A stretch of 6,172 nt of DNA from Candidatus Eiseniibacteriota bacterium (GTDB lineage: Bacteria; Eisenbacteria; RBG-16-71-46), in assembly GCA_023249815.1 (NCBI GenBank), contig JAHFBX010000087.1, positions 3,366-9,537 of the forward strand. The letters run 5' to 3'. Shown piece by piece: positions 5,430 to 6,172 of the stretch; within the stretch, counting starts at the first letter, position 1, and every line of letters begins with the position of its first letter. The notes beneath the pieces are model-generated. The model had not been told where the DNA came from, searched no databases, and saw only the letters and a program-made list of their open reading frames with translations. Made by a program: the position numbers and the translations under genes.

Positions 5430-6172
5430 CGATTCCCCGGAGCGGGCGGCCCGCGCGTGCGCTCGAGTGGCCGGCGCGGGCCCTGCTCGCGGCCCTGGCA
5501 CTGAGTCCCGCGCTGACGGCGCCTGGCGCGCTCGCGCAGCCGTCCCCGGGCACCTCCGCCGACAGCACGCACGTCCCGCCCGGGCTGGGCGTGCCCTCGG
5601 CCCCAGTGAGCGAGGTGTCGGGTGTTCCCATGGTGGGCGTCAACGATCTCGCGCGGCTGCTCGGCGCGTCGCGCGCGTGGCGGCCGGACGTGCGCAAGCT
5701 CGTGCTCCGCTCCGGCGAGCATCGCATCACGTTCACCGCCGACAATCCGTTCGTGCTCGTGGACGACCGCACGTTCAGGCTCTCCAGCCACGTCCTGTCG
5801 CGAGACGGTGAGCTGCAGATCCCGGTCGAATTCGCGCGATTGCTGCCACGTGACGGGAACTGGCCGCGGCTCGCGCACGACGCGGACGCGCGGCAGTTGC
5901 GCGTGGCCCCGCGGGACGGCTTCGTGGGCACGCCGCGCGTCGAGATTCGCGGCAGCATCACGGTGATCGTGATCCCGAGCGAGCGCGCCGACGCCGCGGC
6001 CGTGCTGGGGCGGAGCCGAGCCCGCTTCCGCCTGCGCCTCGCGGGAGCGCTGATCGGGGCGCTCCCGGATTCACTGCCGGACGATGGCCTCGTGCGCGAC
6101 CTCGATGTCTCCCGATCCCCGGGCGGGGTGACGTTCGAGCTGGCGCTCGACCCGGCGGCCGCGGGCTGGCGG
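5426..6172 (+). CDS. Exported cell-wall protein, probable N-acetylmuramoyl-L-alanine amidase N-terminal half (3' partial)
   Basis: The frame stays open from ATG 5426 to the window edge (249 residues visible). The ATG overlaps the smpB stop as ATGA, so the two are probably translationally coupled. Residues 1-37 are a signal peptide: basic start, hydrophobic ALLAALALSPAL, cleavage after GALA before Gln38. After a Pro/Ser linker, residues ~66-160 (GVPMVGVNDLARLLGASRAW ... LQIPVEFARLLPR) resemble the copper-amine-oxidase-N-terminal-like (stalk) domain. It is often found in front of cell-wall enzymes and has no copper chemistry. Residues ~171-249 (RVEIRGSITVIVIPSERADA ... VTFELALD) form alternating strands like an AMIN-type periplasmic targeting domain. 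Such layouts usually end in an Amidase_3 zinc hydrolase that cuts the MurNAc-L-Ala bond in peptidoglycan. That catalytic part would lie beyond 6172 and is not seen, so the enzyme identity is inference. Another stalk-domain periplasmic protein is the alternative. Confidence 0.7.
   Translation, partial: MTIPRSGRPARALEWPARALLAALALSPALTAPGALAQPSPGTSADSTHVPPGLGVPSAPVSEVSGVPMVGVNDLARLLGASRAWRPDVRKLVLRSGEHRITFTADNPFVLVDDRTFRLSSHVLSRDGELQIPVEFARLLPRDGNWPRLAHDADARQLRVAPRDGFVGTPRVEIRGSITVIVIPSERADAAAVLGRSRARFRLRLAGALIGALPDSLPDDGLVRDLDVSRSPGGVTFELALDPAAAGWR

Noticed and set aside
5288..5961. Minus-strand open frames (5288-5878, 5293-5961) opposite the amidase-like gene
   Set aside because: The + strand frame has a signal peptide, an ATGA junction with smpB and a recognisable domain pattern. 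The minus frames are Arg/Ser/Ala-rich shadows.

Overview
The window is a 6.2 kb stretch of very GC-rich bacterial chromosome. The genes have strong third-position GC bias, and this opens long meaningless frames on the opposite strand. Secreted proteins with a lamin-tail-type domain, a periplasmic amidase-type N-terminus and a barrel-like exported protein point to a diderm (Gram-negative-type) bacterium. The style recalls Candidatus Eisenbacteria, Gemmatimonadota or other deep-branching GC-rich diderm lineages. That placement is a guess, because no taxonomic marker in the window is decisive.

Left part (1-2528, + strand): the 3' portion of a gene for an exported, probably outer-membrane beta-barrel protein, whose start lies before the window. 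It runs into a complete class I PLP-dependent aminotransferase of the aspartate aminotransferase type (1356-2528). Bases 2529-2845 are non-coding and hold three hairpins. The most striking is an 18-bp interrupted stem at 2696-2739. Next comes a secreted lamin-tail-domain protein (2846-3496) ending in a distinctive basic/aromatic C-terminal motif.

Middle (3583-4659, - strand): a complete FMN-dependent alpha-hydroxy-acid oxidase/dehydrogenase, convergent with the lamin-tail gene and divergent from the tRNA gene. It has no Shine-Dalgarno sequence, and a TANNNT box just upstream raises the possibility of a leaderless mRNA.

Right part (4716-6172, + strand): a well-formed sigma70-type promoter, a complete tRNA-Leu(CAG) with encoded CCA, then smpB (trans-translation factor). 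The smpB stop codon overlaps (ATGA) the start of an exported protein that looks like the N-terminal half of an N-acetylmuramoyl-L-alanine amidase and is cut by the window edge. tRNA, smpB and the amidase-like gene are likely read in the same direction and possibly together.

I see no mobile element, CRISPR array, phage gene or defence system. The genes are mostly ordinary housekeeping ones. The points worth a second look are the 2696-2739 hairpin, the C-terminal motif of the lamin-tail protein, the smpB-amidase coupling and the odd 3' end of the first gene.
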